A DNA stretch of 5,918 bases from an uncultured Collinsella sp. (GTDB lineage Bacteria > Actinomycetota > Coriobacteriia > Coriobacteriales > Coriobacteriaceae), in assembly GCA_902468695.1 (NCBI GenBank), contig CABQZS010000160.1, positions 1 through 5,918 on the forward strand, in the 5' to 3' direction. Each line of letters starts with the position of its first letter. The first letter of the stretch is position 1. The notes below the pieces were generated by a model. That model saw only the letters and a program-made list of their open reading frames with translations. It did no database searches and was not told the DNA's origin. Of the stretch, positions 1 through 5,028 are shown piece by piece. The position numbers were made by a program, and so were the translations under genes.

Positions 1-37
1 GAAGAGGTCAGAAGTTCAAATCTTCTAACGCCCACCA
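1..37 (+). tRNA. 3' part of a tRNA gene (isoacceptor not determinable)
   Basis: The window opens inside a tRNA gene. A five-base-pair T stem (AGAAG at 10-14 with CTTCT at 22-26) encloses the seven-base loop TTCAAAT. It is followed by the 3' acceptor strand AACGCCC (27-33), discriminator A34 and an encoded CCA (35-37). The bases before it (GAAG, then AGGTC) fit the 3' side of the anticodon stem plus a short five-base variable loop, so it is a class I tRNA. The anticodon lies outside the window, so the amino acid cannot be read; a valine-type tRNA is possible from the stem sequence but this is only a guess. The terminator at 46-82 closes the transcript. Confidence 0.93.
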
Positions 38-45
38 AATGTTCG

Positions 46-82
46 CAGCTCAGAGGCTATGTCCTCTGGGCTGTTTTGTTTT
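46..82 (+). terminator. Rho-independent terminator of the tRNA gene
   Basis: An 11-bp stem (CAGCTCAGAGG at 46-56 with CCTCTGGGCTG at 63-73, one T-G wobble) closes a six-base loop. It is followed directly by the tract TTTTGTTTT (74-82). It starts nine bases after the tRNA CCA and has the standard intrinsic terminator form. Confidence 0.9.
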
Positions 83-142
83 ATGTCGCTAAATCCGCCG
101 GCAGTTCCAACCGCCCAACTAGCCAAAAGCCGACCATCTACT

Positions 143-162
143 TGCCGATCCATCCATCGGCA
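143..162. other. Small hairpin upstream of the DUF5710 gene
   Basis: TGCCGAT (143-149) and ATCGGCA (156-162) form a perfect 7-bp inverted repeat around CCATCC. There is no T-run after it, so it is not a terminator. It lies 100 bases upstream of the next start codon and could be an operator or leader structure. The rest of 83-263 holds no gene and no convincing -35/-10 pair. Confidence 0.3.
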
Positions 163-263
163 TAACCAATCAGTCCGCACCGCAACTTCTCAGCAAAACG
201 CCGCGATGTCTGCGCCCTGCGGTATCCTTGAGCCACTTACACCTGCAGCACCAAGGAGCCACC

Positions 264-950
264 ATGCGCACCGAGCTCGATGTCCCCTTTTCGCACAAAG
301 AAGAAGCCAAGGCGCTGGGCGCCAAATGGGACCGGACCAAGAAGATCTGGTATGTACCCAGCGGCGTCAACCCCGAGCCCTTTGCCGAGTGGCTGCCCGG
401 TGTTGACCGATCCGACCCCTCAGCGCCGTATATATATCTAGTACTGGGCAAGCGCGAATGCTGGAAGTGTCACAAAGAGACCTCAGTCGCGGCCTTCGGC
501 ATTCCCTATCGAACCGATAACGACGACAGCATCGCCATCGCGCACGCGCCCAACGAAGCCGGGTACATTGCCATCGACACGGCCAACGCCAACGCACTCG
601 CCATCGTGCCCGCTCTTGGCTGCGTACCGGGCGAGATCCGCGACTACCTTCATAAGCGCTGCGGCTACAAGCCCGTAGGCGCGCGAGCCTCCAAAGCCCC
701 GTCGCTCGGCAACACGTGCACCAGTTGCGACGCGCTGCAAGGCAGCCGCTATCTGTTCGAGGAGCCCTCGTCCCCGTTTGCCCTCACTGCCATCAACAAG
801 CTGCCGGCACTGGAGTTTATACGCGTCGAAGTTGCCGGCGTCTTTGGCGTCCCGGCCACGCGTACCGACTTTGACCAGGCGCTCTTTACCTGGGCACGCG
901 ACCATCACGCCGAGTTCCACAAGCAACTCGGTGAGGGGATTTATTTGTAG
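264..950 (+). CDS. DUF5710-type protein with two CxxC zinc knuckles
   Basis: A 228-residue protein of unknown biochemical function. Residues 4-33 (from ELDVPFSHKEEAKALGAKWD through KKIWYVP) match the DUF5710 pattern, a short module common in plasmid- and phage-borne proteins such as primase/antirestriction-like polypeptides. Two cysteine pairs follow, C66-W-K-C69 and C152-T-S-C155, probably one zinc site. The stretch after the second pair (DALQGSRYLFEEPSSPF) resembles a family of uncharacterised bacterial zinc-knuckle proteins often joined to DUF5710. The ATG at 264 is preferred over an in-frame ATG at 228 because AAGGAG (253-258) sits five bases before it. No signal peptide or membrane segment is seen, so it should be cytosolic. 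It is the first gene after the tRNA terminator and converges with the gene ending at 988, with no terminator visible in the 37-bp gap. The domain calls are from memory of the family patterns. Confidence 0.85.
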   Translation: MRTELDVPFSHKEEAKALGAKWDRTKKIWYVPSGVNPEPFAEWLPGVDRSDPSAPYIYLVLGKRECWKCHKETSVAAFGIPYRTDNDDSIAIAHAPNEAGYIAIDTANANALAIVPALGCVPGEIRDYLHKRCGYKPVGARASKAPSLGNTCTSCDALQGSRYLFEEPSSPFALTAINKLPALEFIRVEVAGVFGVPATRTDFDQALFTWARDHHAEFHKQLGEGIYL

Positions 951-987
951 AGGCAAAAGACACTCACAGCCAACTCCTCCGCATCAC

Positions 988-1272
988 CTATCCCTCGTCG
1001 CCGGCGTCGTACACGATATCGAGGCCACAAACAGGGCATTTCTCCGGATACACCGGCATATGAACGCCCGTACGTTTCCTCACTTCGTCGCTGAACCTGT
1101 CACGTGCATCGATGAACCGAATGTCGAGACACGGTATTTGCGAGCCGCAGCAAGGGCAGGCGACGACAAACGACCCGCAATCAACTTCTACGCCCGGAAA
1201 CATATTGTTGTCGATAAGGGCACACGGCAGTTTTCCGTACTTCCCCATCGCAATATCGCCTCGCCAGCTCAT
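988..1272 (-). CDS. Small zinc-ribbon protein, function unknown
   Basis: A 94-residue protein that I do not recognise as a named family. It has a CPCC cluster (C39, C41, C42) and a CPVCG knuckle (C79, C82) about 40 residues apart, with further cysteines at 17, 32 and 48. This spacing suggests one four-cysteine zinc ribbon. The segment between the knuckles is charged (DIRFIDARDRFSDEVRKRTG) and could be helical. The ATG at 1272 is supported by AGAAGGGG (1278-1285) five bases upstream. A TATAGC-like -10 lies just before that, but there is no convincing -35. It lies 121 bp downstream of the HNH nuclease gene on the same strand, so co-transcription is possible but not shown. No membrane segment is visible. 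A long open frame on the opposite strand (778-1716) is treated as a shadow. Confidence 0.72.
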   Translation of the reverse strand: MSWRGDIAMGKYGKLPCALIDNNMFPGVEVDCGSFVVACPCCGSQIPCLDIRFIDARDRFSDEVRKRTGVHMPVYPEKCPVCGLDIVYDAGDEG

Positions 1273-1393
1273 ACATGCCCCTTCTCGCTATACAAATCAG
1301 GAAGAGCATGCACCGGCGGGCGGGCGCGAGATTGCATCGCCACGCGATCCGATCAAACAACACGATCGTCAAAGAATGCCAAAGCCAAATACG

Positions 1394-2476
1394 CTAATAC
1401 GGCAGAAGCCCCGCCTTTTCACGCTTCTTTTCCGAGCGATCGAACTCAATGCGATGGGCCTCAAGAAACACCGTATCGGGTCGCCACTGACGCTCATTCG
1501 GCTGCCTTAGCGTCGCACCCGCAAAGGAAGCGTAGTCGGTCTTATCCAGCAGGTACGATCCGCACAGCCGATATTCGCCGCAAACAGGCTCAAACGAAAT
1601 CAGGTGAGCATCAAATAGGGAATGAAGATCGCGCCGAAGCAGAATGCCGTTGCTGGCAACCTGCGATTTGGGTCCCGAGTAATTCTCGATATGTGCAGCC
1701 TCCAGAGCTTCGCTGACGCCGCAGTCCGACACCGCGCAACGGCCATCATAGGCGGCAACGAGCTGCTTGCGGAACCATTGCTGCCCCAATCGCTCGCGCC
1801 TTAACGCATAGCGGACCTTTTCGTCGTCGGTCACACCCTGTCCGGCAAACTCAATATCGACGGGTATGTGCTTCAGATAACTCATGTCGGGCGCAAAACG
1901 AGGGTCCGGTCCGCCTTTATGAACAGGACCGTGCAGAACAAACCATCCGTTTTCGGGCTCGAACCGCTCAACAAACGCAAGGCCGAGCACCTTATAGCCC
2001 ACCTCGGTTGCAAATATGACTCCGACTGGGACGCCACATTCCATGCAGTTGAGCATTTTACGGTTGTAATTCTGGTCTCGAAAACCAACGGTACCCGGCG
2101 CTTGAACCGAGTACTTAATGACCCACGTACCATCGTCCAAATAGAGCGGAGGCACATCGGTGTAGAAGCTCTTTTTAGAGTTATGGACCGAGAGCGCAAA
2201 GATCTTATTGGGGTCTTGCTTCACCCGATCCTGGCCCGGCCAGAAGATCCCTGAATCCCGCGTTACGGGAAAGAAGTCCGAGCCAATTCTCAAACGATAC
2301 TGATACTGAGGGTTATCTTCCTTGGTGTGGTGCGGAAGGCTGGTCCAAACGCCGCCGCGCTGCTCCTCACCCAGAAACCACTCCCATGCCTCAACGTATT
2401 CGGAAGGCACGAGACCGCAGGCACGGTCATAGCTTGGTCCATCCATCAACGGAACAGCAAGGTCAATGTCGTTCAT
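1394..2476 (-). CDS. HNH endonuclease with large N-terminal recognition-type domain (putative restriction nuclease)
   Basis: A 360-residue protein. The C-terminal HNH domain is clear: GRCAVSDC supplies a zinc-type pair C247/C252, EAAHI the first catalytic histidine H262, SNGILL the asparagine N276, and RRDLHSLFDAHLI the metal-binding H285. Just before it, RLGQQWFRKQLVAAYDGRC is the usual lead-in of HNH_2-type restriction enzymes. The first ~190 residues form a separate domain; the stretch GTWVIKYS...YNRKMLNCMECGVPVGVIF...YKVLGLAFVERF has the order of features found in the N-terminal domains of HNH proteins related to McrA/SRA-HNH modification-dependent enzymes. So a DNA-cleaving protein directed at particular (perhaps modified) DNA is inferred; no partner methylase is present. 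The ATG at 2476 is chosen because AGGTG (2483-2487) is six bases upstream; a GTG at 2485 is an alternative start. It diverges from the gene at 2692 and precedes the zinc-ribbon gene. Confidence 0.88.
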   Translation of the reverse strand: MNDIDLAVPLMDGPSYDRACGLVPSEYVEAWEWFLGEEQRGGVWTSLPHHTKEDNPQYQYRLRIGSDFFPVTRDSGIFWPGQDRVKQDPNKIFALSVHNSKKSFYTDVPPLYLDDGTWVIKYSVQAPGTVGFRDQNYNRKMLNCMECGVPVGVIFATEVGYKVLGLAFVERFEPENGWFVLHGPVHKGGPDPRFAPDMSYLKHIPVDIEFAGQGVTDDEKVRYALRRERLGQQWFRKQLVAAYDGRCAVSDCGVSEALEAAHIENYSGPKSQVASNGILLRRDLHSLFDAHLISFEPVCGEYRLCGSYLLDKTDYASFAGATLRQPNERQWRPDTVFLEAHRIEFDRSEKKREKAGLLPY

Positions 2477-2490
2477 CGCCAGCACCTACA

Positions 2491-2519
2491 ACCATACGAA
2501 TGCGAGTCATACCCCTCAA
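2491..2519 (-). promoter_or_regulatory. Possible promoter of the HNH gene
   Basis: On the minus strand TTGAGG (2519-2514) and TATGGT (2496-2491) are 17 bases apart. Transcription would start near 2484, leaving a leader of only about eight bases before ATG 2476, or an almost leaderless GTG at 2485. A 6-bp inverted repeat AATAAT/ATTATT (2518-2523, 2538-2543) overlaps the -35 side and could be an operator. The match is moderate. Confidence 0.3.
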
Positions 2520-2628
2520 TAATATGGTCGAGAGTCAATTATTACGAGATCTCATTCCGCGATCGGCACATCGTTGATGCTCTCGGTTTGCCGCTGGCGC
2601 GCTTGTACCCCGCTACCCCACTTCCCTG

Positions 2629-2634
2629 TATACT
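2629..2634 (+). promoter_or_regulatory. Likely -10 element for the 2692 gene
   Basis: TATACT (2629-2634) is one mismatch from the consensus -10 and is preceded by TG. The best -35 candidate, TTGTAC at 2603-2608, is 20 bases away, longer than the usual 17. Transcription from here would start near 2641 and give a leader of about 50 nt containing the hairpin at 2652-2673. Confidence 0.4.
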
Positions 2635-2651
2635 GATGTAGCACGTGTTTC

Positions 2652-2673
2652 ATCCGGGCTTGTTGGGCCGGAT
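2652..2673 (+). other. Hairpin in the leader of the 2692 gene
   Basis: ATCCGG (2652-2657) and CCGGAT (2668-2673) pair around a 10-base loop. It ends eight bases before the ribosome binding site GGGAGGG (2681-2687) and has no T-run, so it is a leader structure or operator rather than a terminator. Confidence 0.35.
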
Positions 2674-2691
2674 TGTTCATGGGAGGGTCTT

Positions 2692-3183
2692 ATGGCTGCT
2701 TCGAATCCGCCTAAGGGGAGCGTTTCTTCTTCGTCCATCAAGCCGGTTACACGCAAGGCCGTGCGTTGCCAGCGCGAGGTCGCTTGGCTTGTCACGCAGG
2801 CAGCAGGCAGACTCGTGGCGAGCACGGAGGACGTCAATGCTCCCACACCGAGCTTTGTGCTGGCAGCGGCGCTGAATCGAGTACGCCAGCTGGAACTCGT
2901 CGCACAAGAAGATGGCAGCCATCTTGGCTACCAGGACGCTATGGCGCCCGACCTGCAAACGTTCTGCCACATGGCCAAGTTGCCCGCCGCGCCCAATGCG
3001 CTTTCGGACGCAGGCTACATGTTTACGCTTTCGGGCGCGGACCTTATCCGCGACATCTATGCATACTGCAGCGAGCTCGCCGAGCGCCACGTCTTTGGCA
3101 CGGCTGAAGTCAAACCGGGAAATGTCATCAAGCTGGTTCTTAGGCTGTTCTTGATGGACGGGTTCGGGGCCATGCCGGCGTAA
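2692..3183 (+). CDS. Hypothetical protein, 163 residues
   Basis: I do not recognise a family. The N-terminus (residues 2-22) is rich in Ser, Pro, Lys and Arg and looks unstructured. From about residue 24 the protein appears mostly helical, with amphipathic stretches at 24-44, 53-73, 112-133 and 143-156. Three cysteines (26, 92, 126) are scattered and do not form a zinc motif. No signal peptide or transmembrane helix is evident. The start is supported by GGGAGGG (2681-2687) just upstream, by the -10 element at 2629-2634, and by codon usage like that of the flanking genes. It is divergent from the HNH gene across a ~215-bp shared promoter region and convergent with the ATP-binding gene. Divergence may point to joint control with the nuclease, but that is inference; a regulator or accessory role cannot be shown from the sequence. 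Confidence 0.75.
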   Translation: MAASNPPKGSVSSSSIKPVTRKAVRCQREVAWLVTQAAGRLVASTEDVNAPTPSFVLAAALNRVRQLELVAQEDGSHLGYQDAMAPDLQTFCHMAKLPAAPNALSDAGYMFTLSGADLIRDIYAYCSELAERHVFGTAEVKPGNVIKLVLRLFLMDGFGAMPA

Positions 3184-3229
3184 GCCGAGTCTTCAGCATC
3201 ACCGTCGACTGGGCAACAACCGCTTTACC

Positions 3230-3278
3230 TTAGTGGGCGCCAGTTGAGGGTCGATTATTGGGTCGCCTCGTCCACTAA
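3230..3278. repeat. Inverted repeat between convergent genes
   Basis: TTAGTGG (3230-3236) and CCACTAA (3272-3278) form a perfect 7-bp pair with a 35-base interior that can add a short GCG/CGC pairing. It fills the 100-bp gap between two convergent genes, where a shared terminator would be expected. There is no T-run, so a terminator role is only possible. Confidence 0.25.
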
Positions 3279-3283
3279 CGCAT

Positions 3284-4453
3284 TTATTCCACGCGCTCTG
3301 ACAGTCGATACTTGCGGTTGCGGCTCGTCGCCGGCGCCGTGGGCTCAAGCTCGCCTTGAGCAATGAGCGCGTTGACGCGCGACCTAACCTGGGAAATTGT
3401 AAGCCCCGTGCGTTCTGCCAGCTCACGCGTCCCCAGCTCGCCGTAGTGTTTGAGTGCCGTCACAATTAAGCCCCCGCCATGATCGACCGGCTCGATCTTT
3501 GAACGGTAAAGTACGACCTTGAACCGATCGAACCCAGGGCAGAACAGGGGCTCGGCCAGACCATGCGCGCGCATGGCATCGATCATCATCGGGATGCCCG
3601 AGCCATTGCCCTCAGCCGGCGAACCTGCGCCATCCGGCAGCGGGACAATCGACATGAGTTTCACGAGCGTCGCGTTACGGCATCGGGAGCTGCCGTCAAA
3701 CAAGTTCTCGCGAGTCTTTCCCCCGTAAAGGCCGCCAGGATTCGTCACCTCGACACGATCGTCAAAGACGTCGACAGCAATCGATTGTCCACAGAACCGA
3801 TCCCCGTATTCTCGATGGATTACGGCGTTGGCGATTGCCTCGCGCAGAACCTCCTCGGGAATCTCAAGCGAGTCGACACGCGAGACGCCTTGGACGGTCG
3901 AGGTTCGCCGCAAATTCTTGGCGACGGCTGCGACGGCATCCGAGATCATCTCGCCCAACGTTCCCTCACAGATTGTGCGGTCCATGAACCTCAGCGACCC
4001 CGCCATGCCCTTCTGAGTTCCCGCATGGACAGCCACGTCAATGAAGAGCTTGGGATAGAACTGCTGAGGGTAGGTGCCCACAACTAGGAGTCCAGCCTTG
4101 GTGACATTGCCCTGGGAATCAAGGATATTTAGGCGCTCCAGCTTCGTTTGTTTGTCCGGCGCGCCGCGCATTGCCCGGGGCGTCAACGAGAAAGCCCGAT
4201 CTATCGTACGGTCGACCAGCGTCTCGTCGAGATCGTCCGCGCCCGCACCCGCCACCGCGTCGCGATCGCTCGGAGTCGCTCGACCGTATGACGCCAATGC
4301 GAGCACCTCGGTCGATGAAAGCGGCACATCTTTGTCATCGATGCGCTTGTAGCTGCCGCCCTGGGCGCCCCGCTCTATGACATAGCAGGGCTTGCTCGAC
4401 GGATCGAGCTCCTCAATCGTAATGACGAGAACGATGACGCCCTGAAGCTCCAC
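3284..4453 (-). CDS. Schlafen/AlbA_2-type ATP-binding protein, N-terminally truncated, with C-terminal winged helix
   Basis: A 389-residue protein of the COG2865-like family (AlbA_2 domain, HATPase_c_4 ATP-binding domain, winged helix). Members are usually described as putative transcriptional regulators or helicase-like ATP-binding proteins. The ATPase motifs are present: N-box E205-AIANAVIHREY, DRVEVTNPGGL (232-242) as the first glycine box, and EGNGSGI (281-287) as the second. A helix-turn-helix follows at about 330-370 (TRELAERTGLTISQVRSRVN). Only the last part of AlbA_2 remains (residues 5-52: VIVLVITIEE, KPCYVIERG, GSYKRIDD); roughly the first 100 residues typical of the family are missing. 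The GTG at 4453 has AGGA (4462-4465) eight bases upstream, and the frame runs back only to an in-frame TAA at 4517-4519, inside repeat-rich DNA. Either a short functional form or a decayed gene is possible. A leftward promoter at 4595-4622 could express it. Confidence 0.85.
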   Translation of the reverse strand: MELQGVIVLVITIEELDPSSKPCYVIERGAQGGSYKRIDDKDVPLSSTEVLALASYGRATPSDRDAVAGAGADDLDETLVDRTIDRAFSLTPRAMRGAPDKQTKLERLNILDSQGNVTKAGLLVVGTYPQQFYPKLFIDVAVHAGTQKGMAGSLRFMDRTICEGTLGEMISDAVAAVAKNLRRTSTVQGVSRVDSLEIPEEVLREAIANAVIHREYGDRFCGQSIAVDVFDDRVEVTNPGGLYGGKTRENLFDGSSRCRNATLVKLMSIVPLPDGAGSPAEGNGSGIPMMIDAMRAHGLAEPLFCPGFDRFKVVLYRSKIEPVDHGGGLIVTALKHYGELGTRELAERTGLTISQVRSRVNALIAQGELEPTAPATSRNRKYRLSERVE

Positions 4454-4518
4454 TCGCTCAGTCCTGCGGAGAATGCCGCGGATAGATTTCCCTCGTCTCT
4501 CAGTTATCTCTCGTAATT

Positions 4519-4572
4519 ATCTCTCATCTATCTCTCTATCTCTCGGCTTAGAGATAAGAGATAGATAGAGAT
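4519..4572. repeat. 23-bp imperfect hairpin of ATCTCT units
   Basis: The left arm 4519-4543 pairs with 4550-4572 over 23 bp. Only two single bulged bases (C4525 and C4536) interrupt the stem, and the loop is CGGCTT-like (4544-4549). If the leftward promoter at 4595-4622 is used, this hairpin lies in the 5' leader of the ATP-binding gene, within about 100 bases of its start codon. There is no T-run on either side, so it is not a standard terminator. Confidence 0.75.
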
Positions 4573-4579
4573 GGAATGT

Positions 4580-4617
4580 CTACCATTTGCTTCATTTATA
4601 CATATTTTTGCTGGTAG
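4580..4617. repeat. Inverted repeat CTACCA/TGGTAG around a leftward -10
   Basis: CTACCA (4580-4585) and TGGTAG (4612-4617) are inverted copies that flank the AT-rich -10 of the predicted minus-strand promoter. The placement is what one would expect of an operator, but six bases each side is short. Confidence 0.35.
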
Positions 4618-4622
4618 AACAA
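4595..4622 (-). promoter_or_regulatory. Predicted leftward promoter for the ATP-binding gene
   Basis: On the minus strand TTGTTC (4622-4617) is followed 16 bases later by TATAAA (4600-4595), itself preceded by TG. The start would be near 4588 and the leader about 135 nt long, containing the hairpin at 4519-4572. The -35 overlaps the perfect palindrome at 4620-4646. Confidence 0.5.
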
Positions 4623-4646
4623 TCGGTATTGAGACAATACCGATTG
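4620..4646. repeat. Perfect 12-bp palindrome, possible operator
   Basis: CAATCGGTATTG (4620-4631) and CAATACCGATTG (4635-4646) are exact inverted copies around the three bases AGA. The left end overlaps the -35 of the leftward promoter, so repression by a dimeric regulator is a natural reading. Alternatively it is part of a non-coding structured element. No T-run follows on either strand. Confidence 0.7.
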
Positions 4647-4746
4647 CCTGTCTCTTTGCTGCTCAGTTATCTCTCATATTTTTCTCTCATCTTCCTGTCA
4701 TCTCTCATATTAGAGACGAATGAGAGACGAGAGATACGCGAGTGAT

Positions 4747-4876
4747 GGACGAGCGAGGATTTTCGGACGGTCGGATATCGAGAGTGGATATTTGGACGGT
4801 TTTTGGGGCTTTTGCGGCAAATTCCGTCCAAATATCCACTCTCGTTCGATAGGTATCCGGAAATCCTCGCTCGTCC
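4747..4876. repeat. Large imperfect palindrome (~130 nt)
   Basis: The inner stem is a perfect 21 bp (4779-4799 with 4824-4844) closing a 24-base loop. An internal loop of about 11 bases on each side follows. The outer stem is about 21 bp, with one G-T wobble (4747-4767 with 4856-4876, perfect over 4748-4762/4861-4875). As RNA from either strand it would fold into one long hairpin. It is produced by two inverted modules of the repeat array at 4750-4924. Confidence 0.85.
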
Positions 4877-4924
4877 GTCCGAATATCCACTCTCGTTTGG
4901 CGAGTGTCCAAATTTCCACGCTCG
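4750..4924. repeat. Six-copy 21-bp repeat array in three 21+8+21 modules (BIME-like)
   Basis: The core GAGTGGATATTTGGACG and variants occur six times: 4750-4770 and 4779-4799 in plus orientation; 4824-4844, 4853-4873, 4875-4895 and 4904-4924 in minus orientation. Within each of three modules (4750-4799, 4824-4873, 4875-4924) the two copies are exactly 29 bases apart, leaving an 8-base variable spacer. Read in repeat orientation, the first copy of each module begins CGAGCG and the second CGAGAG, so they are distinct subtypes. Modules 2 and 3 are direct repeats separated by one base; module 1 is inverted relative to them. The order of subtypes and paired inverted modules resembles REP/BIME extragenic repeats; it is too tight to be CRISPR. 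No RAYT transposase is in the window. The spacers and the remainder to 5060 carry no recognisable gene. Confidence 0.85.
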
Positions 4925-4992
4925 CGCGGCGGTCACGTGAGCCCTTCGCCCAATCCGCTGGCATCGTCTCCAGTTCGCCGCAGGGTCGCGGC

Positions 4993-5008
4993 CCCATATG
5001 GGTATACT
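4993..5008 (+). promoter_or_regulatory. -10 element and adjoining palindrome upstream of the M16 peptidase gene
   Basis: TATACT (5003-5008) is a good -10 and lies 52 bases before the start codon. No acceptable -35 is found at 16-18 bases, so activation by a protein may be needed. The 10-bp perfect palindrome CCCATATGGG (4993-5002) abuts the -10 and could be a regulator site. Confidence 0.4.
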
Positions 5009-5028
5009 CTCGAGGATTCGACTCGATT

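Larger units (their letters stand above)
4499..4675. repeat. Direct repeat CTCAGTTATCTCTC (two copies, 163 bp apart)
   Basis: The 14-mer CTCAGTTATCTCTC occurs at 4499-4512 and 4662-4675, and similarity continues loosely afterwards (TCTCTCATCT in both). Together with ATCTCTC at 4519, 4530, 4538 and 4700 it marks a region built from degenerate copies of a seven-base motif. It may reflect duplication, slippage or a recombination scar. Confidence 0.6.
4492..4731. mobile_element. Possible MITE-like element with 11-bp terminal inverted repeats
   Basis: CTCGTCTCTCA (4492-4502) and TGAGAGACGAG (4721-4731) are perfect inverted copies 240 bp apart overall. The DNA between them is clearly AT-richer than the flanks, codes for nothing recognisable, and is packed with smaller inverted repeats (4519-4572, 4580-4617, 4620-4646, 4701-4727). 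It abuts the point where the ATP-binding gene loses its N-terminus. No flanking target duplication is seen, and the ends fall in low-complexity TCTC sequence where chance inverted repeats are more likely, so the mobile-element reading is tentative. Confidence 0.3.

Noticed and set aside
483..956. 157-residue minus-strand open frame
   Set aside because: It is antisense to the DUF5710 gene, which has a strong ribosome site and cysteine knuckles; the shadow has none.
1273..1393. Terminator between the HNH and zinc-ribbon genes
   Set aside because: Only short stems such as ATCGC/GCGAT are seen and there is no T-run on the minus strand.
778..1716. 312-residue plus-strand open frame
   Set aside because: It overlaps the end of the DUF5710 gene and runs antisense to the zinc-ribbon and HNH genes; its composition is rich in Arg/Ser/His without motifs, and there is no ribosome binding site.
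1868..2254. 128-residue plus-strand open frame
   Set aside because: It is antisense to the HNH gene, where the domain evidence is clear.
2677..3090. 137-residue minus-strand open frame
   Set aside because: It overlaps the 163-residue gene, which has the better ribosome site and upstream -10; the minus frame is Arg/His/Cys-rich with no motif.
4750..4924. CRISPR-like repeat array
   Set aside because: Spacers are 8, 1 or 24 bases, orientation changes within the array, and no cas gene is present.
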